Shown here piece by piece: positions 1-6,937 of a DNA stretch of 25,641 nt. The stretch's first letter is position 1, and every line of letters starts with the position of its first letter. The position numbers and the translations under genes were made by a program. The stretch comes from an uncultured Acholeplasma sp. (GTDB lineage Bacteria; Bacillota_I; Bacilli_A; Acholeplasmatales; Acholeplasmataceae), in the NCBI GenBank assembly GCA_937934685.1, contig CALGYU010000028.1, positions 1 to 25,641 of the forward strand, given 5' to 3'. Below the pieces are notes generated by a model. The model made no database searches, was not told the DNA's origin, and saw nothing but the letters and a program-made list of their open reading frames with translations.

Positions 1-65
1 TTTTTTTTATAAAGAAGAAAAAAAGAATCTTAAAAGAGCGTTATTATAGTAAAATAAATATAACG

Positions 66-74
66 TGCTAGAAT
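66..74 (+). promoter_or_regulatory. Possible extended -10 promoter of the Nudix gene
   Basis: TG-n-TAGAAT (TG at 66-67, hexamer 69-74) has the form of an extended -10 element, about 35 bases before the Nudix start codon. No convincing -35 lies 16-18 bases upstream. The T-run at 1-8 may be the tail of an upstream terminator cut by the window edge. Confidence 0.35.
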
Positions 75-109
75 AGTTTTGGCAACATTATAGACAAAGG
101 AGGGTAGTT

Positions 110-592
110 GTGAAATTACTTTATTGTCCGATATGTGGTAATAAACTAAGTTTAAAAGAGATTGGTGATGAAGGAATGATTCCTTATTGCCAAAAATGCA
201 GTAAACCATGGTTTGATATAACATATCCCACAGTCATTGTTTTAGTTGTTAATGAGAATAAAGAAGTTTTATTACTCAAACAAAATGAAGTAACCAAAGA
301 TTTTTATGTTTTAGTTGCAGGATATCATCAACCCAAAGAAACACTTGAAACAACAGCGATAAGAGAAGTTTTAGAAGAAACAGGTCAAATCGTTACCAAG
401 TTGATATATCAAAAAAGTTTCTATTATGAGAAAAAGGATAACATCATTTCAGGATTTATCGCTCATGTAAAAAAACAACCATTTAAGCAAAGCCCAGAAG
501 TCGATGAACTCAGGTGGGCAACATTAAATGAAGCAAAACAACTAATTAAAGAGGGTTCTATCGCATATCAAATGCTAGAACTCTATATATAA
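110..592 (+). CDS. Nudix hydrolase with N-terminal zinc ribbon
   Basis: This 160-residue cytoplasmic protein probably hydrolyses a nucleoside-diphosphate-linked substrate. A zinc ribbon comes first, with Cys6-x2-Cys9 and Cys27-x2-Cys30. A complete Nudix box follows at about residues 71-93: Gly71, Glu77, Arg85-Glu86, Glu89-Glu90 and Gly92, which fits G-x5-E-x7-REx2EExG. The ribbon plus Nudix layout resembles NudC-type NADH pyrophosphatases, but the SQPWPFPxS signature that marks NADH specificity in that family is absent, so the substrate is open. The start is GTG at 110, chosen because AAAGGAGGG at 96-104 sits at good spacing. The gene appears to stand alone, since pdhA has its own promoter downstream. 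Confidence 0.88.
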   Translation: MKLLYCPICGNKLSLKEIGDEGMIPYCQKCSKPWFDITYPTVIVLVVNENKEVLLLKQNEVTKDFYVLVAGYHQPKETLETTAIREVLEETGQIVTKLIYQKSFYYEKKDNIISGFIAHVKKQPFKQSPEVDELRWATLNEAKQLIKEGSIAYQMLELYI

Positions 593-634
593 GATAAGGC
601 GAAACAAACATAGTAAGTTAAGAGTGCCTTTTCT

Positions 635-663
635 TTGAAAAAGGATATTATATTAGGTATAAT
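635..663 (+). promoter_or_regulatory. Promoter of the pdh operon
   Basis: TTGAAA at 635-640 and TATAAT at 658-663 are separated by exactly 17 bases. Transcription should start near 670, giving a short leader of about 30 bases before the pdhA start at 700. GGGAGG at 688-693 is the ribosome binding site. No operator-like palindrome was seen next to it. Confidence 0.8.
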
Positions 664-699
664 AATTATAGAAATAGATAGTATAACGGGAGGCAGAAA

Positions 700-1788
700 A
701 TGTTAGCTAAAAAATATGATCCACTAAAAGGGAAACAATTACAAATCCTAGATGCAAAAGGAAAAATTGTTGAACCATCATTAGAGCCAAATTTACCAAA
801 AGAGACATTATTACAAATGTATAAAACCATGACACTAGGTAGAGTGGCAGACGTTAGAGCGTTACAATTCCAAAGACAAGGTCGTATGTTAACCTACGCA
901 CCAAACAAAGGACAAGAAGCTGCACAAGTTGGAGCAGCAGCAGCAATGGAACCACAAGACTGGTTATCACCAGCATTCCGTGAATTAAACATCATGTTAT
1001 ACAAAGGTGTTCCACTAGAGAACGTATACCTATACTGGTATGGTAATGAAAAAGGAAGTAACTTCCCTGGAGATACACACGTATTACCAGTAAACATCAT
1101 TATTGGATCTCAAACAAACATTGGAGCAGGGCTTGCTATGGCGAGTCAAAAATTAGGAAAAAATGAAGTTACTTTAACAACTATTGGAGACGGTGGAACA
1201 TCACACGGTGAATTTTACGAAGGATTAAACTTCGCTGCAACATTCAACGCACCAATGGTTATGCTAATTCAAAATAACCAATACGCAATTTCTACACCAA
1301 GAAGTTTAGCAACCAAAGCAACAACGCTTGCTCAAAAAGCAACTGCTTTTGGAATTCCTGGAATTCAAGTAGATGGAAACGACGTATTAGCTATGTATGC
1401 AGCAACTAAAGAAGCATTTGACCGCGCAAGACGTGGAGAAGGACCAACTTTAATTGAAGCATATACATATAGAATGGGGCCACACACAACATCAGATGAC
1501 CCAACATTATATCGTTCAGATGACGAAGTTAAGGAATGGGAATTAAAAGACCCAATCTCAAGATTCAAAACATACTTAATTAACAAAGGATACTGGACTG
1601 AAGAAGAAGATCAAAAATTAGACGAAGAAAATAACGAATATGTTCTTGAAGTATTCAAGAAAGTTGAAAGTTATGGAAACGACGTTGAATTACGTGAAAT
1701 CTTCGAACACACTTATGCAGAATGGACACCTCAATTAAGAGAACAATACGAAGAGCATAAGAAATACTTAGAAGAGGAAGGTAAATAA
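700..1788 (+). CDS. pdhA: Pyruvate dehydrogenase E1 component, alpha subunit
   Basis: This subunit, with PdhB, decarboxylates pyruvate using thiamine diphosphate and passes the acetyl group to lipoyl-PdhC. It is 362 residues, a normal length for E1-alpha. The thiamine diphosphate motif is visible as Gly163-Asp164-Gly165 and ends about 30 residues on at Asn192-Asn193, followed by the conserved AISTPRS loop. The start ATG at 700 follows GGGAGG. It is first in the pdhABCD operon and only 2 bases separate it from pdhB. Branched-chain 2-oxoacid E1-alpha is a close relative, but the four-gene order and overall character favour pyruvate dehydrogenase. Confidence 0.95.
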   Translation: MLAKKYDPLKGKQLQILDAKGKIVEPSLEPNLPKETLLQMYKTMTLGRVADVRALQFQRQGRMLTYAPNKGQEAAQVGAAAAMEPQDWLSPAFRELNIMLYKGVPLENVYLYWYGNEKGSNFPGDTHVLPVNIIIGSQTNIGAGLAMASQKLGKNEVTLTTIGDGGTSHGEFYEGLNFAATFNAPMVMLIQNNQYAISTPRSLATKATTLAQKATAFGIPGIQVDGNDVLAMYAATKEAFDRARRGEGPTLIEAYTYRMGPHTTSDDPTLYRSDDEVKEWELKDPISRFKTYLINKGYWTEEEDQKLDEENNEYVLEVFKKVESYGNDVELREIFEHTYAEWTPQLREQYEEHKKYLEEEGK

Positions 1789-1790
1789 TA

Positions 1791-2768
1791 ATGGCTGTTA
1801 TTAACTTACTTACTGCAATCAATCAAGCATTAGACATTCAATTAGAAAAAGACCCTACAGTTGTTGTATTTGGTGAAGACGTAGGTTTAGAAGGTGGAGT
1901 TTTCCGTGTTACCGCAGGATTACAAAAGAAATATGGCGTAGATAGAGTATTTGATACACCAATTTCAGAATCAGCAATCGTAGGTAGCGCTGTTGGTATG
2001 GCAATTAATGGTATGAAACCAGTAGTTGAAATCCAATTTGACGGATTCATCTATCCAGGATATACAGATTTAGTAACACACGCAGCTAGAATGCGTAACC
2101 GTTCAAGAGGTAAATATACTGTTCCTATGGTATTACGTGTACCAGTAGGTGGAGGTATTAGAGCTTTAGAACACCACTCAGAAAGTTTAGAAGTATTATT
2201 AGGATCAATCCCAGGATTAAAAGTAGTTATCCCATCAACACCATATGATGCTAAAGGATTATTAACTGCAGCAATCAAAGATCCAGACCCAGTTGTTTTC
2301 ATGGAGCCAAAACGTATTTACCGTGCAGGGAAACAAGAAGTACCTGAAGGAGAATATGAAATTCCAATTGGAAAAGCTAAAGTTGTTAAACAAGGTACAG
2401 ACGTTACAGTCGTAGCTTGGGGAGCAGTTGTTCGTGAAGTGGAAAAAGCAATCAAATTATTAGAAAAAGACAACATCAACGTAGAATTAATTGACTTAAG
2501 AACCATCTCACCAATAGATGAAGAAACCATCATCAATTCAGTTAAGAAAACTGGAAGATTTGTAGTAGTTCATGAAGCTGTTAAAACTTATGGACCAGCT
2601 GCTGAGTTAATTTCAATTGTTAACGAAAAAGCATTCTTGCATTTAGAAGCAGCACCAGCTAGAGTAACAGGATTTGATATTACAGTACCACTAGCAAGAG
2701 GAGAACATCACCACTATGTTCAACCAGAAAAAGTTGCACGCGAAATCAAACGTGTTGTACGCTTTTAA
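1791..2768 (+). CDS. pdhB: Pyruvate dehydrogenase E1 component, beta subunit
   Basis: E1-beta (325 residues) completes the thiamine-diphosphate-binding interface with PdhA. The N-terminal VFGEDVG segment carries the conserved glutamate expected to contact the cofactor. The central stretch around GGGIRALEHHS and the C-terminal transketolase-like segment are typical of the family. Its start lies 2 bases after the pdhA stop, and its GAGGAAGG ribosome binding site lies inside the end of pdhA, so translation is probably coupled. Length is normal and no defect was seen. Confidence 0.95.
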   Translation: MAVINLLTAINQALDIQLEKDPTVVVFGEDVGLEGGVFRVTAGLQKKYGVDRVFDTPISESAIVGSAVGMAINGMKPVVEIQFDGFIYPGYTDLVTHAARMRNRSRGKYTVPMVLRVPVGGGIRALEHHSESLEVLLGSIPGLKVVIPSTPYDAKGLLTAAIKDPDPVVFMEPKRIYRAGKQEVPEGEYEIPIGKAKVVKQGTDVTVVAWGAVVREVEKAIKLLEKDNINVELIDLRTISPIDEETIINSVKKTGRFVVVHEAVKTYGPAAELISIVNEKAFLHLEAAPARVTGFDITVPLARGEHHHYVQPEKVAREIKRVVRF

Positions 2769-2785
2769 GTAGGAGGAAAACCAGT

Positions 2786-4405
2786 ATGTATGATTTTAAA
2801 TTCGCGGATATCGGTGAAGGTATCCATGAAGGAACCATTTTAACATGGAATGTTAAAGTAGGAGATAAAGTAAACGAAGGGGATACTTTAGTTGTTGTAG
2901 AAACAGATAAAGTAAACGCTGAATTACCATCTCCAGTAACAGGAATTATCGTAAAAGTAGGACCAGCAGTTGGAGAAACCATCCACGTTGGAGAAACAGT
3001 TGTTGTTATTGATGATGGCACAGGTGGAGAAGTTCCACAAGATGCACCAGCACAAGCTGCAGCACCTGCAGCTGCTCCAAAAGCAGCACCAGCGGCATCA
3101 GCACCATCAGCACCAGTATATGATTTTAAATTCGCAGATATCGGAGAAGGTATCCACGAAGGAACTATTTTAACATGGAATGTTAAAGTAGGAGATAAAG
3201 TAAACGAAGGGGATACTTTAGTTGTTGTAGAAACAGATAAAGTAAACGCTGAATTACCATCTCCAGCAACAGGGACTATCTTAAAAGTAGGACCAGCAGT
3301 TGGAGAAACCATTCACGTTGGAGAAACAGTTGTTATCATCGGTGAAGAAGGAACTTCATTAGATGCAGTAGCAGCTGCACCAGTTGAGGAAGAAGAAGGC
3401 GGAGCTGGAGTTGTTGGAGAAATCGAAGTTTCTTCAGAAGTTATGGCATCATCAAGCGAAGCATCAACAGAATCTGCTGCACCAGTAGCAACTGGAAAAG
3501 CACTTGCAACACCAGTAGCACGTCAAATGGCAAAAGATCTAGGATTAGACATTAATAAAATTGTAGGAACAGGCGCAAACGGCCGTGTATTAAAAGAAGA
3601 TATCACTTTAGCAGCCCAAGGGAAACCAGCAGCAGCTCCAGCAGTGGCTTCACAACCAGTTGCAGCAGCTCCAGTGGTAGCACCACAAGTAACAGTACCA
3701 GCAGGCTCAGATGTTGAAGTTGTTAAGATTTCAAGATTAAGAAAAGCAATCGCTAAATCAATGGTAACATCAAAAACAGTTATCCCACACACAGTATTAA
3801 TGGATGAAATTGTTGTAGATGCATTAGTTGACTTTAGAAAAAATGCTAAAGGCGTAGCTGAAGCAAAAGGTATTAAATTAACTTATATGGCATTAATTAT
3901 GAAAGCTGTTGTTGTTGCATTAAAAGAATTCCCAATCTTTAACGCAAGCTTCAATGACCAAACCGATGAAGTTATCATTAAAAAATTCATCAACTTAGGT
4001 ATGGCTGTTGATACTCCAGACGGATTAATTGTTCCAAACATTAAAAATGCTGATCGTTTAAGCGTATTTGAATTAGCTGAACAAGTAAGAACATTAGCTG
4101 ATGAAACGATTGAACGTAAAGTACAAATGGATAAATTACAAAACGGAACATTCACAATTACTAACTTTGGATCAGTAGGCGTTTCATTTGGAACACCAGT
4201 TATCAATCATCCAGAATTAGCGATTTTAGGTGTTGGTAAAATTTCTCAAAAACCAGTTGTAGAAAACGGAGAAATCAAAGTTGCTAGCGTATTACCACTA
4301 TCACTTGCAGTAGACCACAGAATCATTGATGGTGCAGATGGTGGAAGATTCTTAATGAGAATTAAAGAATTACTAAGTAACCCAACATTATTATTACTAA
4401 GCTAA
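2786..4405 (+). CDS. pdhC: Dihydrolipoamide acetyltransferase E2 with two lipoyl domains
   Basis: E2 is the structural core of the complex and transfers acetyl groups to CoA. Domain order in this 539-residue protein is: lipoyl domain 1 (about 2-76, lipoyl Lys42 in ETDK); an Ala/Pro-rich linker (about 84-110); lipoyl domain 2 (about 112-186, Lys152); an acidic then Ser/Ala-rich linker; the peripheral subunit-binding domain (about 240-275); a second Ala/Pro linker; and the catalytic domain (about 310-539) with His511 and Asp515 in DHRxxDG. The two lipoyl domains are offset by exactly 110 residues and differ at only 4 of 74 positions, which points to recent duplication or ongoing homogenisation. 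AGGAGG precedes the ATG. The lipoate is probably attached by the ligase encoded at 8948-9874. Confidence 0.95.
   Translation: MYDFKFADIGEGIHEGTILTWNVKVGDKVNEGDTLVVVETDKVNAELPSPVTGIIVKVGPAVGETIHVGETVVVIDDGTGGEVPQDAPAQAAAPAAAPKAAPAASAPSAPVYDFKFADIGEGIHEGTILTWNVKVGDKVNEGDTLVVVETDKVNAELPSPATGTILKVGPAVGETIHVGETVVIIGEEGTSLDAVAAAPVEEEEGGAGVVGEIEVSSEVMASSSEASTESAAPVATGKALATPVARQMAKDLGLDINKIVGTGANGRVLKEDITLAAQGKPAAAPAVASQPVAAAPVVAPQVTVPAGSDVEVVKISRLRKAIAKSMVTSKTVIPHTVLMDEIVVDALVDFRKNAKGVAEAKGIKLTYMALIMKAVVVALKEFPIFNASFNDQTDEVIIKKFINLGMAVDTPDGLIVPNIKNADRLSVFELAEQVRTLADETIERKVQMDKLQNGTFTITNFGSVGVSFGTPVINHPELAILGVGKISQKPVVENGEIKVASVLPLSLAVDHRIIDGADGGRFLMRIKELLSNPTLLLLS
2789..3010 (+). repeat. Lipoyl-domain repeat, copy 1
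   Basis: The 222 bases encoding lipoyl domain 1 recur at 3119-3340, offset by 330 bases, with 12 mismatches by my count. Bases 2837-2936 are identical to 3167-3266 over 100 bases. Eight of the twelve differences are silent or lie in a codon whose change is conservative, so both copies look functional. Confidence 0.9.
3119..3340 (+). repeat. Lipoyl-domain repeat, copy 2
   Basis: This is the second copy of the lipoyl-domain coding repeat at 2789-3010, in direct orientation and in the same reading frame. The 100-base perfect block would be a good substrate for recombination that changes the lipoyl domain number. Confidence 0.9.
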
Positions 4406-4422
4406 TAAAAGGAGATAGTAAA

Positions 4423-5796
4423 ATGAAAAATTATGATATTGTAATCCTTGGAGCAGGTCCAGGTGGTTACGTAGCAGCAATTAAAGCAGCTCAATTAGGT
4501 GCAAAAGTTGCTGTCATAGAAAAAGAAGTTGTTGGAGGAATTTGTTTAAATCACGGATGTATCCCAACAAAAACATATTTAAAAAGCGCAAAAGTATATG
4601 ATACAATGAAACATGCTGAATCATTTGGTGTAACAACATCAGGTGAAATCTCATATGATTGGTCAAAAATCTTACAAAGAAAAAATGGCGTTGTTAAACA
4701 ATTAACAGGCGGTATTGCATTCTTATTAAAGAAAAACAAAGTAGACGTATATAACGGATATGGCGAAGTTATCTCTCCATCAGAAGTTAAAGTCGGAGAA
4801 GAAACCTTAAAAACTAAAAACTTAATCATTGCAACTGGAGCAACAGCAATTGTTCCACCAATTCCTGGTGTAAAAGAAGCATATGAAAAAGGAACCTTAG
4901 TGACCAGTAGAGAATTATTAAACGTTACCTCAGTACCTAAAACATTAGTTATTGTTGGTGGTGGTGTTATTGGTGTAGAATTTGCTACAGTCTTTAACTC
5001 ATTTGGATCAAAAGTTATCATCATTGAAAAAATGGACGGAATCTTACCAACCATGGATAATGATGTACGCGATGCATACTCAAAACGTTTAAAAGCAGAC
5101 GGTATCGAAGTTTTAACTAAAGCTGAAGTAAAATCAGTTGAAGGTAAAAAAATCACATATAACCTAGATGGAAAAGACGTAACCATTGATTCTGACTTAA
5201 TTTTAATGGCTGTTGGAACAAGAGCAAATTCAAATGGACTAGAAAAATTAAACTTAAAAATGGATCGTGCCAACATCGTTACAGATGAATACTTAAGAAC
5301 ATCAGTTCCTGGTGTATACGCAATTGGTGATGTTAACGGTAAATTCATGTTAGCACACGTTGCTTCACACGAAGGAATCATCGCAGTACAACACGCTTTA
5401 GGCAAAGATGTACATGCTATGAGATATGACAGAGTACCATCATGTATCTACGGTTCTCCAGAAATCGCAGCCATCGGTATGACTGAACAAGAAGCTAAAG
5501 ACAAAGGCTTAGACTACAAAGTAGCTAAAGTACCTTTAGCAGCTGTAGGTAAAGCGTTAGCTGATGGAGAAAAAGAAGGTTTTGCAAAAATCATCGTTGA
5601 CAAAAAATATTTAGAAGTATTAGGGATGCATATTTATGCATACAATGCGACTGAATTAATTAGTGAAATTGCTGTAACTATGGAATTAGAAGGAACTGCT
5701 TATGAGTTAGCTCAAGCAATTCACCCACATCCAACGTTATCAGAATTAACAATGGAAACTGCGATGGCAGCAATTGACAAAGCAATTCATATTTAA
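4423..5796 (+). CDS. pdhD: Dihydrolipoamide dehydrogenase (E3)
   Basis: E3 is the FAD-dependent enzyme that reoxidises dihydrolipoyl-E2 and reduces NAD+. The 457-residue protein has the FAD-binding GAGPGG loop at 10-15, the redox-active disulfide Cys41/Cys46 in GGICLNHGCIPTK, an NAD-binding GGGVIGVE loop, a second FAD contact at AIGDVNG, and the C-terminal catalytic pair His436/Glu441 in HPHPTLSE (HAHPTLSE is more usual). It has no N-terminal lipoyl domain, unlike E3 proteins of some other Gram-positives and mycoplasmas. AAAGGAGA precedes the ATG, 17 bases after pdhC. A strong terminator follows at once. Confidence 0.95.
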   Translation: MKNYDIVILGAGPGGYVAAIKAAQLGAKVAVIEKEVVGGICLNHGCIPTKTYLKSAKVYDTMKHAESFGVTTSGEISYDWSKILQRKNGVVKQLTGGIAFLLKKNKVDVYNGYGEVISPSEVKVGEETLKTKNLIIATGATAIVPPIPGVKEAYEKGTLVTSRELLNVTSVPKTLVIVGGGVIGVEFATVFNSFGSKVIIIEKMDGILPTMDNDVRDAYSKRLKADGIEVLTKAEVKSVEGKKITYNLDGKDVTIDSDLILMAVGTRANSNGLEKLNLKMDRANIVTDEYLRTSVPGVYAIGDVNGKFMLAHVASHEGIIAVQHALGKDVHAMRYDRVPSCIYGSPEIAAIGMTEQEAKDKGLDYKVAKVPLAAVGKALADGEKEGFAKIIVDKKYLEVLGMHIYAYNATELISEIAVTMELEGTAYELAQAIHPHPTLSELTMETAMAAIDKAIHI

Positions 5797-5803
5797 CTAA
5801 CAT

Positions 5804-5831
5804 AAAGACCATTTAAAATGGTCTTTTTTTT
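5804..5831 (+). terminator. Rho-independent terminator of the pdh operon
   Basis: A 9-base-pair stem (5804-5812 with 5818-5826, sequence AAAGACCAT) closes a 5-base loop and runs into an unbroken T-tract ending at 5831. It lies 7 bases after the pdhD stop. Confidence 0.92.
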
Positions 5832-5839
5832 ATATTAAA

Positions 5840-5868
5840 TTGAAAATAAAATAGCAATTTGATATAAT
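5840..5868 (+). promoter_or_regulatory. Promoter of the LacI-regulator unit
   Basis: TTGAAA at 5840-5845 and TATAAT at 5863-5868 are spaced by 17 bases. The predicted start point, near 5875, falls just upstream of the palindrome at 5881-5892. Confidence 0.8.
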
Positions 5869-5880
5869 CAAAGTAACATA

Positions 5881-5892
5881 GTGTTCGAACAC
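5881..5892. promoter_or_regulatory. Palindromic operator, probably for the adjacent LacI-type regulator
   Basis: GTGTTCGAACAC is a perfect 12-base palindrome with a central CG, as in LacI-family operators. It sits a few bases after the predicted transcription start and 20 bases before the regulator start codon, in the position of a roadblock operator. I saw no second copy in the window. Autoregulation is inferred from this position. Confidence 0.65.
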
Positions 5893-5911
5893 ATTACAAA
5901 GGAGGATCAAT

Positions 5912-6925
5912 ATGTCTCTAACCATAAAAGAAATTGCTAAACTAGCCAATACATCTAGAGGAACCGTTGATAGAGTTCTTAATCAACGTGGTGGCGTTAG
6001 CAAAGAAACAGAAGAAAAAATTTTAAAAATCATTAACGAACATGGCTATCGATACAATGAATATGCAAGAGCATTGGTTAACTCTAGAAAAAGCCATAAA
6101 ATTGGCATCATTACATCTTCTATAGGAAGTGATTTTTACACTAGAGTCCTAAAAGGCATCAAAGAAGCATGTAACAATCCCAAACATAGACAAATTGAAC
6201 CAATCATCATTGAAACAAGAATCAATAACTACCAAGATCAAATTGATGCTATTGAAAAATTAGAAAATCAAGTTGAAGGTCTCATCATTACATCAAACGC
6301 CCATCCTAAAGTTAAAGAATTATTAGAAAAACTAACCATACCTGTGGTAACATGTACCAACGATATTGAGTTAGAAAGCTTAGCTTTTGTGGGATGTAAC
6401 TATTATAATAACGGACACCTTTGTGGTGATTTAGCCAGCGTCATTTTAGATGAAGGAAAAATACTGATCATTACTTCTGATAATATCAAAGGATATGAAC
6501 AAAGAGTCAAAGGGTTTATGGAACAAATTCCTAGATATAAATACGATGTTAAACAACTAAGTGTCACAGAATCATACGAAGAAACCTATACGACCATTAA
6601 AAACTATTTATTTGATCACCAAGTAGATTTAATCTTTTTTTCTATCAGTTCAGGAACTAATGCGGGCTTAGACGCCATTAGTGACTTAAACTATCAAACC
6701 AAAATTTTAACAGTAGATGAAGATCCAGCTGTTATTGATAACTTAAGAAAAGGGAAAATTGCCGCAACCGTCACCCAACAACCAGAAAAACAAGGTCGAT
6801 ATACCGTTATTGCAATGAACAATTATTTTCTTTTAAAACAACAACCAGTTAACAACAAAATCATCATCGGTAACAAAATTAAATTAAGACACTCAAATTT
6901 TGATGAAGTGTTTTGGGATAAATAA
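5912..6925 (+). CDS. LacI-family transcriptional regulator
   Basis: A 337-residue DNA-binding regulator. Residues about 3-50 form the LacI helix-turn-helix and hinge helix (TIKEIAKLANTS, then RGTVDRVLN). From about 63 to the end is a periplasmic-binding-protein-like effector domain (HKIGIITSSIGSDFY, VEGLIITSN, ILTVDEDP). The TVDRVLN recognition helix and binding-domain style resemble the branch of LacI regulators that sense sugars or polyols, but the ligand cannot be read from sequence. The start ATG at 5912 follows AAAGGAGG. It shares a transcript with the propeller-like protein 12 bases downstream, which is its most likely target together with itself. Confidence 0.88.
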   Translation: MSLTIKEIAKLANTSRGTVDRVLNQRGGVSKETEEKILKIINEHGYRYNEYARALVNSRKSHKIGIITSSIGSDFYTRVLKGIKEACNNPKHRQIEPIIIETRINNYQDQIDAIEKLENQVEGLIITSNAHPKVKELLEKLTIPVVTCTNDIELESLAFVGCNYYNNGHLCGDLASVILDEGKILIITSDNIKGYEQRVKGFMEQIPRYKYDVKQLSVTESYEETYTTIKNYLFDHQVDLIFFSISSGTNAGLDAISDLNYQTKILTVDEDPAVIDNLRKGKIAATVTQQPEKQGRYTVIAMNNYFLLKQQPVNNKIIIGNKIKLRHSNFDEVFWDK

Positions 6926-6937
6926 AAAGGAGAAAAC

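Noticed and set aside
596..644. A terminator after the Nudix gene
   Set aside because: AAGGC/GCCTT and CCTTTT/AAAAGG pairings exist but compete with each other, and neither is followed by a proper T-run. The second also overlaps the pdh -35 element.
4551..5405. A 284-codon open frame on the minus strand across pdhD
   Set aside because: It is the shadow of pdhD: no ribosome binding site, no recognisable motifs, and the plus strand encodes a complete well-conserved E3. The minus-strand frame at 2746-3312 across pdhC was rejected for the same reason; its apparent repeats only mirror the lipoyl duplication.
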